Source of the DNA: Chryseobacterium sp. G0186
GTDB taxonomy: Bacteria > Bacteroidota > Bacteroidia > Flavobacteriales > Weeksellaceae
Reading direction: 5' to 3'
NCBI RefSeq assembly: GCF_003815675.1
Contig: NZ_CP033918.1
Location: 1,116,001-1,180,000 of the forward strand
DNA length: 64,000 nucleotides
How positions within the stretch are numbered: the first letter of the stretch is position 1; each line of letters begins with the position of its first letter. This document shows positions 19,740 through 27,813 of this stretch, one piece after another. Under the pieces are notes generated by a model that saw only the letters and a program-made list of their open reading frames with translations, did no database searches and was not told the origin of the DNA. The position numbers were made by a program, and so were the translations under genes.

Positions 19740-19747
19740 CAAAATTA
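19740..19747 (-). promoter_or_regulatory. -7 box upstream of the aldo/keto reductase gene
   Basis: On the minus strand TAATTTTG matches TAnnTTTG, 28 bases before the chosen ATG; it decides against the upstream ATG at 19742. Confidence 0.5.
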
Positions 19748-19799
19748 GAACAAGAAGGCATCATCTACGATATAGAATTCAAACCAAGAATTATAAAAT

Positions 19800-20705
19800 T
19801 CAAACAAGATTCGTTCTTAAGGCATTTGGAGTTAATCCGGTCTGTTTTTTAAAGTAATTGGTAAAGTAAGCAGGTTCTTCAAAGCCCAATCCATAGGCTA
19901 TTTCAGCAATATTCCAGTCTGTATGGGTCAGTAGAGCATTGGCTTCCTGAATAATTCGTGCTGTAATCTGCTGGCTTGTAGTCTTCCCTGTCATCTCCTT
20001 TACTGAACGGTTTAAGGAATTGACATGAATAGAAAGACTCTGCGCATAGTCGTTGGGGGTTTTTAATTTCAAATAAGCCTCTGGGCTATCAATAGGAAAC
20101 TGCCTTTCCAATAGCTCCATGAATAAAGTAGCAACCTTTTGCGATGCATTTTGGTAAGGTTCAAATGTTTCTGCGGGATGCATTTTCATCGTTTCATGAA
20201 TCATCAGATGAAGATACGCTCTCAACATATCATATTTGTGAATATAATCTGACTGAATTTCAGTCATCATTTTGGTATACAGATCAGAAAGTATTTTCTG
20301 CTGTTCTTCTTCCACAAAGAAAACGGGAGTTCCGCCAATTTTAAAAAGAGGAGAATCCTGAAGGTTCCCCAAACGACTTCCATTTTGTAAAAACTGCTCT
20401 GTAAAAAGACAAAACCAGCCTTTTTGATCCTCATCATCAGCCTCCCAGGAGTAAGGAACAATAGGGTTTGAAAACAGCAATGCCGGACGATCTACACGAA
20501 TCCACTTATCCGCATAATGAAGCTTTCCTTTTCCGATGATTAATGAAATCTTATAGTAATCTCTTCTGCTGTAAGGAGACAGCAACGAACAAAACTCCCG
20601 GGAAAATACATTAAAATGGCCCATCCCACCCGTTTCAAGACATTGAAATCCCTGGCTGGGTGCATTTCTCTCGTAAAAACTTTCTAATGATTCATTTGAC
20701 TCCAT
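19800..20705 (-). CDS. AraC family transcriptional regulator
   Basis: A 301-aa regulator with an N-terminal cupin-like sensing region and a C-terminal AraC DNA-binding domain at about residues 200-298 (LSIHVNSLNRSVKEMTGKTTSQ and IAEIAYGLGFEEPAYFTNYFKKQTGLTP). It lies 87 bases upstream of the aldo/keto reductase on the same strand; such pairs are common and the regulator usually controls the reductase. A TAACTTTG -7 box at 20710-20717 is only five bases from the ATG, implying a leaderless or nearly leaderless message. Confidence 0.92.
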   Translation of the reverse strand: MESNESLESFYERNAPSQGFQCLETGGMGHFNVFSREFCSLLSPYSRRDYYKISLIIGKGKLHYADKWIRVDRPALLFSNPIVPYSWEADDEDQKGWFCLFTEQFLQNGSRLGNLQDSPLFKIGGTPVFFVEEEQQKILSDLYTKMMTEIQSDYIHKYDMLRAYLHLMIHETMKMHPAETFEPYQNASQKVATLFMELLERQFPIDSPEAYLKLKTPNDYAQSLSIHVNSLNRSVKEMTGKTTSQQITARIIQEANALLTHTDWNIAEIAYGLGFEEPAYFTNYFKKQTGLTPNALRTNLV

Positions 20706-20782
20706 CTTTCAAAGTTATAAAATTCAAACAAACTAATTTATCTTTTTCTTGAATATGAAAGATTATTTTGAAATAATAAAAG

Positions 20783-20860
20783 AATAAGTTTTGGCTAAAG
20801 CCGGATGAATATTGCTTATTTGTTTGTTAGTTTGAGCGGGCTAAAGCCCGCTCCTATTGA
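20783..20860 (+). repeat. GGCTAAAGCC interspersed repeat, copy 2
   Basis: AATAAGTTTTGGCTAAAGCC, 30 bases, then GAGCGGGCTAAAGCCCGCTC and CTATTGA. The second arm, GAGCGGGCT/AGCCCGCTC, is a perfect hairpin in this copy. Confidence 0.87.
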
Positions 20861-20921
20861 TGAAAACAATGCACATGCCGTTTAATGGCAAAAAGAAATC
20901 ATATTTCATAATCTTATAAAA

Positions 20922-20952
20922 TAAAAATGGCTGACACGAATGCCAGCCACTT
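20922..20952 (-). terminator. Intrinsic terminator after the 150-aa secreted protein gene
   Basis: On the minus strand TGGCTGGCA and TGTCAGCCA pair around TTCG, with one mismatch, then TTTTTATTTT follows. Confidence 0.85.
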
Positions 20953-20979
20953 AAAAGTGAATATATAGTTGATAATGGT

Positions 20980-21432
20980 TTAATCCCAGTCATCATGATG
21001 ACCATGATGCTTATTTTGTTTTTTATAATATTTTGAGCGTTCTTTATAATATTTCTCCTGTTGTTTACGATATTTTTTGTAATCGTTCTTATTTCTTCCG
21101 TATACAATGACAGGATTTTGCCCTCTATAATATTTTTTCTTGAAAAGGATGTATTTTTCTCTTCCAAGAATTCTTTCCAATTCTGAATATCTATCTCCTC
21201 TCCATCTCCCTTGGTCTACAACATATACTCTATTCCATGAATCATAATCCCTATATCTGTCATTTAATACATAAATCTGGTTAGCCTGCCCTCTGGAAAG
21301 GAGTAAATCTGCAATTACATTCTGCCAGTTGATATCTGTGATACTCCTCCTGTAATCATTATAATAATCTGACTGGGCGTAGCTTAGACTGAACGTCCCA
21401 ATCAAAAATACGGTTAGCAATAACTTTTTCAT
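20980..21432 (-). CDS. Secreted basic, Tyr-rich protein of unknown function
   Basis: A 150-aa protein with a clear signal peptide (MKKLLLTVFLIGTFSLSYAQ). The mature part is rich in Tyr, Arg and Lys, with WQNVIADLLLSRGQANQIYVLN and W-R-GDRYSELERILG resembling small periplasmic proteins found in flavobacteria, and ends in a His/Asp tail (KHHGHHDDWD) that could bind metal. The region ~105-140 (KKYRKQQEKYYKERSKYYKKQ) is likely a charged helix. No function is known. It is monocistronic, closed by a terminator. Confidence 0.8.
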   Translation of the reverse strand: MKKLLLTVFLIGTFSLSYAQSDYYNDYRRSITDINWQNVIADLLLSRGQANQIYVLNDRYRDYDSWNRVYVVDQGRWRGDRYSELERILGREKYILFKKKYYRGQNPVIVYGRNKNDYKKYRKQQEKYYKERSKYYKKQNKHHGHHDDWD

Positions 21433-21867
21433 TTCATTCCTCTTTTAAATTAAACATGATGACATAGTCAATTAAAATGCCAATGATGAATCGGAATTGC
21501 CAATCTTTGTTAAAGAAACCATAAGCAACTGATTATCTTTATTATATTTTCTTCAATTAATCAAAACTAATCATTATTCTTTCAAAATGATAATCATTTT
21601 ACTTCTCTATTTTTTTTAAACAATCCTTTTAGAATTTAAAATTCAGAAGAAATATTCTGCAGATATTAACTAGAATTCATGAATATATCTAAAATGACAA
21701 TATCTTTTAAGAATTCTCAAATCACTTAACATTCACTATCATATTTATAAAATTCGTTAAGATTCCTAAAAACTATATTTTCATATCATTTAATTTCGTA
21801 ATTTTAAGGAAGAGAATACTTTCGGGGGTTCTCAAAGACTATTTTTCACCAACCAAATCTTAATATT
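21433..21867. other. 435-base intergenic stretch without a gene
   Basis: This very AT-rich region separates two divergent genes, so it must hold both promoters. No coding frame, repeat family or structured RNA is recognised. The final 60 bases contain an imperfect GGAAGAGAATACTTTC stretch ahead of the GNAT gene, of unknown meaning. Confidence 0.6.
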
Positions 21868-22155
21868 ATGGAAAATATAAAATTTACGGTATCTCCATAT
21901 CAGGATGAATTGCAGATACTCATTGACGGGGAAAAAGCAGGGTATATGTCCATAAAGATTGATGGAAGACTGCTGATTGTGTATTACACCAAACTTGATG
22001 AAGAACGGGAGGGAAAAGGATATGCCAAGCTGTTATTGGATGAGTTGGTACGGTATGCAGAGGAAGAAGATTTGCTTGTAGACCCGGAATGCGATTTTGT
22101 TCGCCAGCAATTTGAAAATCACCCTAGCCGATATAAAGACATCTGGCATGCCTGA
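21868..22155 (+). CDS. Small GNAT-like N-acetyltransferase (YjdJ type)
   Basis: A 95-aa single-domain protein of the short GNAT family ('GCN5-related, YjdJ/Gtn type'). YTKLDEEREGKGYAKLLLDELVRYAEEE carries the acetyl-CoA pyrophosphate loop (R/Q-x-x-G-x-G/A), and DPECDFVRQQFENHP the family's C-terminal motif, including a conserved cysteine. The substrate is unknown. Its stop codon abuts, with zero bases between, the stop of the convergent MBL gene. Confidence 0.88.
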   Translation: MENIKFTVSPYQDELQILIDGEKAGYMSIKIDGRLLIVYYTKLDEEREGKGYAKLLLDELVRYAEEEDLLVDPECDFVRQQFENHPSRYKDIWHA

Positions 22156-23283
22156 TCAGTCTTCCCACCAGACTGTAAATTGTTGATTTGAGTCGTTCAG
22201 ATTAACCACTTCTCCAATCATTGGGGTAAGAATGTTCAGTTCTTTTTCTTTTCCAAGGCTTGTTATCTTTTGTAAAGGTTCATTCCAAGGATGAAGAGCC
22301 AATGCAAATTTGGCAGCATGAACCGGAATTATCTTTTTAGCATTAATATCAACGCCTACCTGAATAACATCTTCAGGTAAGGTGTGAATATACCTCCATG
22401 CATCTCCATATTGTCCATTTTCAAGGATTGCATAATCGAAAGGTCCATATTTTTCACCTATCATCTTAAAATGGGAATCATAACCACTGTCTCCACCCAA
22501 AAAGATTTTCTTTGTTGGGGTTTCCAATACATACGAAGTCCAAAGAGTATCATTTTGCTTTATCCTCCTGCCTGAAAAGTGTCTTGCCGGCGTAAAGGTG
22601 ATTTTGATATTGTTCTTTAATTGTACTTCTGTATCCCATTCTTCTTCAATAAGCTGATCCTCTTTATATCCCCATCTTTCCAAATGCGCTCCTACTCCCA
22701 ATGGAACAATAGCCATTTTTGTACGGTCTTTGATGGATGCCACTGTTGGATAATCTAAGTGATCAAAATGATCATGAGAAATGACCAGATAATCCAGATC
22801 CGGAATATCTTCGGATTTAAAAAGGTCTGAACCTTTAAAAGCTTTATTAAAATATTTAAACGGGGAACCATACAAACTCAAAACGGGATCGATAAGAAAA
22901 GATACTCCGTCTGTCTGTAAATAATAGGATGAATGCCCCAGCCAAACGAAAACATCAGTGTTTTTATCCAGTTTTTTTAAATCGGTATCAATTGATGGGA
23001 TTGCTTTTAAAGGTTTCAGTAATGGATGTTTTTTACCAAAAAGAAAATCAAAGGTAACTTTTGACATTTTATACCCCTCAGCAATAGATGGTGTATAGCT
23101 GATATTCTGAAACTGTTTATTCTTATAAAACTTTGACTGCTTAATACGCTCTAACCGCTTTCCCTTAGGCACTCCACCAAATGCTCTCCCGTTTATCACG
23201 ATAAAATAGGTGATCACCAACAGTGCTGCCATTGCAATAATCCAATACATCATTTGTAAAAAAATAGTCATCAAAGGTATCAA
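22156..23283 (-). CDS. Membrane-anchored MBL-fold hydrolase (NAPE-PLD/UlaG-like)
   Basis: A 375-aa protein with an N-terminal hydrophobic segment (about residues 5-28) and a metallo-beta-lactamase domain from about residue 90. The metal site is SHDHFDHLDYP (H-x-H-x-D-H), with further ligands in ARHFSGR and GGDSGYDSHF and the C-terminal IPVHAAKFAL. The arrangement is that of NAPE-PLD-like and UlaG-like proteins; phospholipid or other phosphodiester substrates are only a family precedent. It is a lone gene, convergent with the GNAT gene. Confidence 0.87.
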   Translation of the reverse strand: MIPLMTIFLQMMYWIIAMAALLVITYFIVINGRAFGGVPKGKRLERIKQSKFYKNKQFQNISYTPSIAEGYKMSKVTFDFLFGKKHPLLKPLKAIPSIDTDLKKLDKNTDVFVWLGHSSYYLQTDGVSFLIDPVLSLYGSPFKYFNKAFKGSDLFKSEDIPDLDYLVISHDHFDHLDYPTVASIKDRTKMAIVPLGVGAHLERWGYKEDQLIEEEWDTEVQLKNNIKITFTPARHFSGRRIKQNDTLWTSYVLETPTKKIFLGGDSGYDSHFKMIGEKYGPFDYAILENGQYGDAWRYIHTLPEDVIQVGVDINAKKIIPVHAAKFALALHPWNEPLQKITSLGKEKELNILTPMIGEVVNLNDSNQQFTVWWED

Positions 23284-23429
23284 CTTTTAGCTTTACATGG
23301 AAATACGGAAAGGTTGTCTTCATATTTTTAACTAAATTTACCATGTGTTTCGGAAAATTTATCATTCATTTAAGTGATGGTTAATTTTAAACTTTCTATT
23401 TTAGCACCTTAAAAAAACTCAAAGGTATA

Positions 23430-24959
23430 TTGAAAAATTACTCGGCAATATTTATTTTGGCTATGCTGTCGTCATGTGCATCTATTAAAAGGCATAATGA
23501 ACAGCGGGCTTCATATATTCCTCCAGACCAACTTAAAGAGGATGTAGACTATGCCTATGCAAAGCTACAGCAAATGCACCCTCAGTTGTATTGGTACATT
23601 CCCAGGCAGGAATTGAAACATAAATTTGACAGCCTTAAACAAACCCTTAATGAACCTCTCACTCCGCTTCAGTTTTATTTTAAATTGCAGCCAGTGATTG
23701 CAGGCATCCGTGAGGGACATCTTTCGTTGAGAATACCCCGAAAAAAATTCACCAAAAAGGAAATAAAGAAATTAGAACATAAAAAAGGCTTGTTCAGCCG
23801 ATTTGAGTATTATATATCCAATGACCAGATGTATATTATTCAGAATAATGATTCTATTGAAAATATTCAGCCGGGAACTGAAATTGTATCAATCAACAAC
23901 GTTCCTATTTCAAGTTATATCAAAAAATACAGAAGCCTGATCAGTAGTGATGGGTATAATACTACGTTTCAACCTTACTTTTTAAAGGATCTGTTTTTCA
24001 ATTATTACACTGCTGAAAATGGACTTGCAGATAAGGCAACGATTGAAACCCTTTATAAAGGAGAAAAACACACCTATACCCTCAGCAGAGAATTCAAATC
24101 CGACACCGATCTTGAAAAGGATAAGGAAATGAAGAAACGAACTCAGGAAAAAAAGCTGAATGACTATGTTGCTGCCAGTAATTCTTACAACCGAAGTTTT
24201 AAATTTTTGGATAAGGACAGCTCCATTGCTTATATAAAAGTGAAGAGTTTTTCAAGGGAGTTTTCAGACGAATTTTATAAAAAGTCATTTTCGAAAATCA
24301 AAAATGCAAAGTCAAAATACCTCATCATAGATGTTCGTAACAACTATGGAGGCTCATTGTATGAAATCAACAACCTGTACTCTTATCTGGCTGATAAACC
24401 TTTTACGCTGATAAAACCGTCTCAGGTTACCTCAAGAGACATTCCGTTAAGAACCAATTATTTTAGAAAAAGTGATCCCCTGGAATTTGCCTTTAAAAGC
24501 ATCGCTTATCCAAGTTACTTTTTTGCCCAGGCTTTCAGTACTTATAAAAAAGATGGAAAGGTTTTCTATAAAATGAAAGCTGACAAGCCTACAAAACCCA
24601 ATAAAGAAGCTTTCAACGGAAAAGTGTTTGTATTGATTAACGGGGGAAGTTTTTCAGCCTCATCCATCATTACAGCAAAGCTTAAGAATGATAAAAGAGC
24701 AACTCTTGTAGGTGAAGAAACGGGAGGTGCCAATGACGGGACAGTAGCAGGCTTTTATTCTTACCAGAAACTTCCTAACTCTGAAATAAGATTTCCTATC
24801 GGGTTACTTCTTGTACAGCCTAACATTAATTTTTCGGATTCTAAAAAGGGAGTTGTTCCGGATGTATTTGTTCATGAAAGTATGCAGGACATCATTGAGA
24901 AAAAAGACCCGCAACTGGATTGGATAAGGAATGAAATTTCCAAGGAAAAATTAAATTAA
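23430..24959 (+). CDS. S41 family peptidase, lipoprotein
   Basis: A 509-aa C-terminal-processing-like protease with a lipoprotein signal (LAMLSSCAS; lipidation expected at C16). An N-terminal domain runs to about 120, a PDZ-like segment to about 200 (YIIQNNDSIENIQPGTEIVSINNVPI), and the peptidase core from about 270. The nucleophile Ser sits in NGGSFSASSIITAKLKND and the general-base Lys region is near LVGEETGGAND. It likely sits in the outer or inner membrane facing the periplasm. It is a single gene ending at a hairpin. Confidence 0.9.
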   Translation: MKNYSAIFILAMLSSCASIKRHNEQRASYIPPDQLKEDVDYAYAKLQQMHPQLYWYIPRQELKHKFDSLKQTLNEPLTPLQFYFKLQPVIAGIREGHLSLRIPRKKFTKKEIKKLEHKKGLFSRFEYYISNDQMYIIQNNDSIENIQPGTEIVSINNVPISSYIKKYRSLISSDGYNTTFQPYFLKDLFFNYYTAENGLADKATIETLYKGEKHTYTLSREFKSDTDLEKDKEMKKRTQEKKLNDYVAASNSYNRSFKFLDKDSSIAYIKVKSFSREFSDEFYKKSFSKIKNAKSKYLIIDVRNNYGGSLYEINNLYSYLADKPFTLIKPSQVTSRDIPLRTNYFRKSDPLEFAFKSIAYPSYFFAQAFSTYKKDGKVFYKMKADKPTKPNKEAFNGKVFVLINGGSFSASSIITAKLKNDKRATLVGEETGGANDGTVAGFYSYQKLPNSEIRFPIGLLLVQPNINFSDSKKGVVPDVFVHESMQDIIEKKDPQLDWIRNEISKEKLN

Positions 24960-25020
24960 TTGTTCATCAATATTCCTTTTGTTGCTATTCAATCTAAATT
25001 TGAATGATAAACTACAAGAT

Positions 25021-25057
25021 AATATCTTCGGCGGGCTTTCAGCCCGCCGAAGATATT
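25021..25057. terminator. Perfect 17-bp hairpin, bidirectional terminator or REP unit
   Basis: AATATCTTCGGCGGGCT (25021-25037) pairs perfectly with AGCCCGCCGAAGATATT (25041-25057) around TTC. The right arm touches the stop codon of the minus-strand gene. The GC-rich core in AT-rich DNA fits a transcription stop for both convergent genes or a mobile palindrome. Confidence 0.85.
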
Positions 25058-25648
25058 TCACACCCTAAGTTCCTCTAAAAGACCTTCAATATGTTTAATA
25101 TATCTTCCATAATAACGGTGGAACCAGAATCTTCCTACCAAAAAGAGTAAGAATAAGCCTCCGATCACGGAACTGATCAATATGAGCGCAATCTTGGTTT
25201 CTCCGGGAGGTGTTGGCCAGGGGATAAATTCTAACACAATAAGTATTTCACAAACCAGAAACGGTGCAAAACTTATGTAATAGGACAGGTAATACTGCTT
25301 ATTCAGGTTTAACTGATTAACAAGGTCTTTTAAGGATTCGTAGGTATTAAGCTCTGTATTGCTGATATCATTGTACAGTTTAAAAAATTTACTGAAAAAG
25401 AAAATCGTCACAATAAGCATGGAGGCAACCAAAACGGTTATATACAACTGGAGTTTAAATGGTTGACATACTGAGCACACCAAAAATACAAAAACAAAGA
25501 TCGCAATAATCCACCAAAATTCTGCCCGCATATTTTTACGTACTTTTTCAAGCGGAAGATTGATTTTATTTTTCTGTTCTATACTGATTTCCGGAGTTTT
25601 ATCTGCAATATCTTCGTTCCAGGTATTTTTTAATTCATCTATATTCAT
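25058..25648 (-). CDS. Membrane protein partner of an ECF sigma factor (copy 1)
   Basis: A 196-aa protein with a soluble N-terminus (MNIDELKNTWNEDIADKTPEIS) and four hydrophobic helices at about 45-62, 70-88, 120-140 and 152-172. It starts 12 bases after the sigma gene's stop and is paralogous to the 271-aa protein at 26326, sharing the order 'ELKxxWN...PEIS...EF W'. The position and topology suggest it sequesters the sigma factor at the membrane, but it lacks a recognisable zinc anti-sigma motif; this role is inference. Confidence 0.78.
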   Translation of the reverse strand: MNIDELKNTWNEDIADKTPEISIEQKNKINLPLEKVRKNMRAEFWWIIAIFVFVFLVCSVCQPFKLQLYITVLVASMLIVTIFFFSKFFKLYNDISNTELNTYESLKDLVNQLNLNKQYYLSYYISFAPFLVCEILIVLEFIPWPTPPGETKIALILISSVIGGLFLLFLVGRFWFHRYYGRYIKHIEGLLEELRV

Positions 25649-25660
25649 GGGATTACGGAT

Positions 25661-26170
25661 TTAATGGTGGTTTACTTTATGTTGGCTTAAGATATCTTTA
25701 AGTTTATTTTTTGCACGATTCATTTTCACTCTCACATTTACCTCAGAGATGCCTATTTCTTGTGCAATCTGCTTTCCTGAAAAGTCTTCAAGATAATAGA
25801 AGATAAAGGCTTTATCAATTGGATTAAGTTGATGGATGGCCTTATACATTTCTGCCAGTCGTTCTTCCTTTTCAAAGTCATAATCCTCCTGAGCAATAAT
25901 ATGATTGGAAAAGTCTTCATTTGCTATAAAACTTCTTCTTTTATCTGTCTTAAGGAAAATGATGGCAGTGTTTAAAGCAATTCTGTACAGCCAGGTAGAA
26001 AATTCACTTTGCCCCCGGAAACCGGGATATGCTTTCCAAATCTGATAGGTTATCTCCTGAAACAGATCCTCCTGATCATCTTTGTCGGACATATACATTT
26101 TGGAAATCTTAAAAATGATTCCCTTATGCTTTTTAATCTTATGGATAAACTCTTGCTCTAGTGAGGTCAT
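25661..26170 (-). CDS. ECF-family RNA polymerase sigma factor (copy 1)
   Basis: A 169-aa ECF sigma factor. Region 2 carries DDQEDLFQEITYQIWKAYPGF and STWLYRIALNTAI; region 4 carries LNPIDKAFIFYYLEDFSGKQIAQEIGISEVNVRVKMNRAKNKLK. The sequence is closely parallel to the 168-aa factor at 27153 (KMYMSDKDDQEDL against KMYMDNKDDQNDL), so the two arose by duplication. It is cotranscribed with its membrane partner. Target genes are not visible. Confidence 0.93.
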   Translation of the reverse strand: MTSLEQEFIHKIKKHKGIIFKISKMYMSDKDDQEDLFQEITYQIWKAYPGFRGQSEFSTWLYRIALNTAIIFLKTDKRRSFIANEDFSNHIIAQEDYDFEKEERLAEMYKAIHQLNPIDKAFIFYYLEDFSGKQIAQEIGISEVNVRVKMNRAKNKLKDILSQHKVNHH

Positions 26171-26255
26171 AGCTTGTTACTCTATAGCGTTAGTTTTTAA
26201 TTAAAAAAATTGTTACAAGAATATTGAGAAAAAAATAAAACATAACATTATTTCA

Positions 26256-26290
26256 TAAAAAAACCTGAAAGGAATTTCCCATCAGATTTT
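26256..26290 (-). terminator. Intrinsic terminator of the second sigma/partner operon
   Basis: On the minus strand ATCTGATGGGAAATTCCTTTCAGG folds into an imperfect hairpin with a GGAATT core and a TTTTTTT tail. It separates the two tandem operons. Confidence 0.75.
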
Positions 26291-26325
26291 CATTGTTATG
26301 TATACTTTAGATCAATACATCCTTT

Positions 26326-27141
26326 TTAATTTAATCTGTCCAAAGCCCTTTGTAAAGTACTTATATTAATAAAATCCAGCTTGGCTCCAATAATGATAAT
26401 GATCAATAAAACCAGAGTCAGAAATAAGATAATGAAGATATATACAGATACAAACCATATTACCGTATTCAGAATATTCCCTCTGATCCCCAATTTATTC
26501 ATGAAAAACTTCTGTGACCTTTCAAACCAGGTTTTCTTTTTTTCTATTCTGGTGTTTACCTCTACTCCATTCAGCTCATCTACCAGATATACAACATCAT
26601 CAATATATCTTCCGTACATATAATAAATCCAGTATTTTATAATAAAGCAAAGCAATAGCAGAGTAATCAGAAAACTGATCCCAAAAATGGCCAGATTATA
26701 TTCCATATCAAAATGGAAATTAATCTTGATCAGCGATAAAAGGAACGCCAGCGGAATATAGGAAATGTAGTATGAAATGTAGATTTCTTTCGATATGAGA
26801 AGCTGGGTTTTAAGATTAAACAGATCATAATTTGTATTAATGCTGTTTTTCTGAAGCAATTTATAAAGCTTAAGAAAACGGGAATAAAAATACGTCATAA
26901 AAGCAATGGTCAAAATCGTGACAAATACTGATATGATCCTTACATTAGAATCTATGGAGGCAAACGGAAAACTGGTCAGAAACAAAGGCAATGTGACGAC
27001 CATCAGCCAAAATTCAGTTTTCATATTGATTTTCAGCATCTGAAGCGGAGAATGGATCTCACGTTGTTTTTCCAGGGAAATTTCAGGGGGATCCTGACCT
27101 GTATCTTTATTCCAAAGTTCTTTAAAATTATCTAATTCCAT
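26326..27141 (-). CDS. Membrane protein partner of an ECF sigma factor (copy 2)
   Basis: A 271-aa membrane protein beginning MELDNFKELWNKDTGQDPPEIS, parallel to copy 1. Helices are at about 42-58, 65-85, 118-138, 147-170 and a further pair at about 222-255, which copy 1 lacks. The extra C-terminal 75 residues form an extended tail domain (RSQKFFMNKLGIRGNILN) that could add a function after duplication. It is 11 bases downstream of its sigma gene. Function is inferred from context. Confidence 0.78.
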   Translation of the reverse strand: MELDNFKELWNKDTGQDPPEISLEKQREIHSPLQMLKINMKTEFWLMVVTLPLFLTSFPFASIDSNVRIISVFVTILTIAFMTYFYSRFLKLYKLLQKNSINTNYDLFNLKTQLLISKEIYISYYISYIPLAFLLSLIKINFHFDMEYNLAIFGISFLITLLLLCFIIKYWIYYMYGRYIDDVVYLVDELNGVEVNTRIEKKKTWFERSQKFFMNKLGIRGNILNTVIWFVSVYIFIILFLTLVLLIIIIIGAKLDFINISTLQRALDRLN

Positions 27142-27152
27142 ATTATGATGTA

Positions 27153-27659
27153 TTAATTGGAACCTGTGCTTTGCTTGGCTATGATCTCCTTCAATTTTTC
27201 TTTTGCTCTTTTAAGCTTTACCCTTGCATTTACCTCAGTAATTCCCAGCTGACCGGCAATTTCTTTTCCGGAAAAATCCTCCAGAAAGAAAAAGATCAAC
27301 GCTTTGTCAATGGGGCTTAACTGATGAATAGCCTCGTACATCAGCTTCATATTCTGATCATCTGTATCATTATAAGGCTCCTGCTGTGTACTGAGTCCAT
27401 CAATGTTTTGATTCTGTATAAAACTACGTTTTTTTTCACTTCGCAAAAAAACAATTGCCGTGTTAAGCGCAGTTCTGTATAGCCATGTAGAGAAATCACT
27501 TTTCTTTTGAAAATCCTTATATGATTTCCAGGCCTGGTAAATAATCTCCTGATAGAGATCATTTTGGTCGTCCTTATTATCCATATACATTTTAGAGATC
27601 TTGAAAACAACACCTTTGTGCTTTTCAATTTTCTCTAAAAATTCTTTTTCCGATGACAT
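27153..27659 (-). CDS. ECF-family RNA polymerase sigma factor (copy 2)
   Basis: A 168-aa ECF sigma factor closely resembling its neighbour at 25661. Region 2: DDQNDLYQEIIYQAWKSYKDF with STWLYRTALNTAIVFL; region 4: LSPIDKALIFFFLEDFSGKEIAGQLGITEVNARVKLKRAKEKLK. The linker (FIQNQNIDGLSTQQEPYNDTDD) differs most. It heads the second of two tandem sigma-partner operons. No target regulon or autoregulatory promoter is obvious. Confidence 0.93.
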   Translation of the reverse strand: MSSEKEFLEKIEKHKGVVFKISKMYMDNKDDQNDLYQEIIYQAWKSYKDFQKKSDFSTWLYRTALNTAIVFLRSEKKRSFIQNQNIDGLSTQQEPYNDTDDQNMKLMYEAIHQLSPIDKALIFFFLEDFSGKEIAGQLGITEVNARVKLKRAKEKLKEIIAKQSTGSN

Positions 27660-27742
27660 GGTTTACACACTAATCCTTGAGCAACATTTACGAAAACGTC
27701 ACTTTTATTATAACACGATATTCAAATTCCGACCGTTAAATT

Positions 27743-27784
27743 AAAAAATCCTTAAAAAACAGAGAAGTTTATTAAGGATTTTTA
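27743..27784 (-). terminator. Intrinsic terminator of the GapN-like gene
   Basis: On the minus strand AAAATCCTTAA and TTAAGGATTTT pair around a 15-base loop, followed by TTTAATTT. It begins about 30 bases past the stop. Confidence 0.8.
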
Positions 27785-27813
27785 TTTTATGTTAAATACA
27801 ATTGAGGATTATA

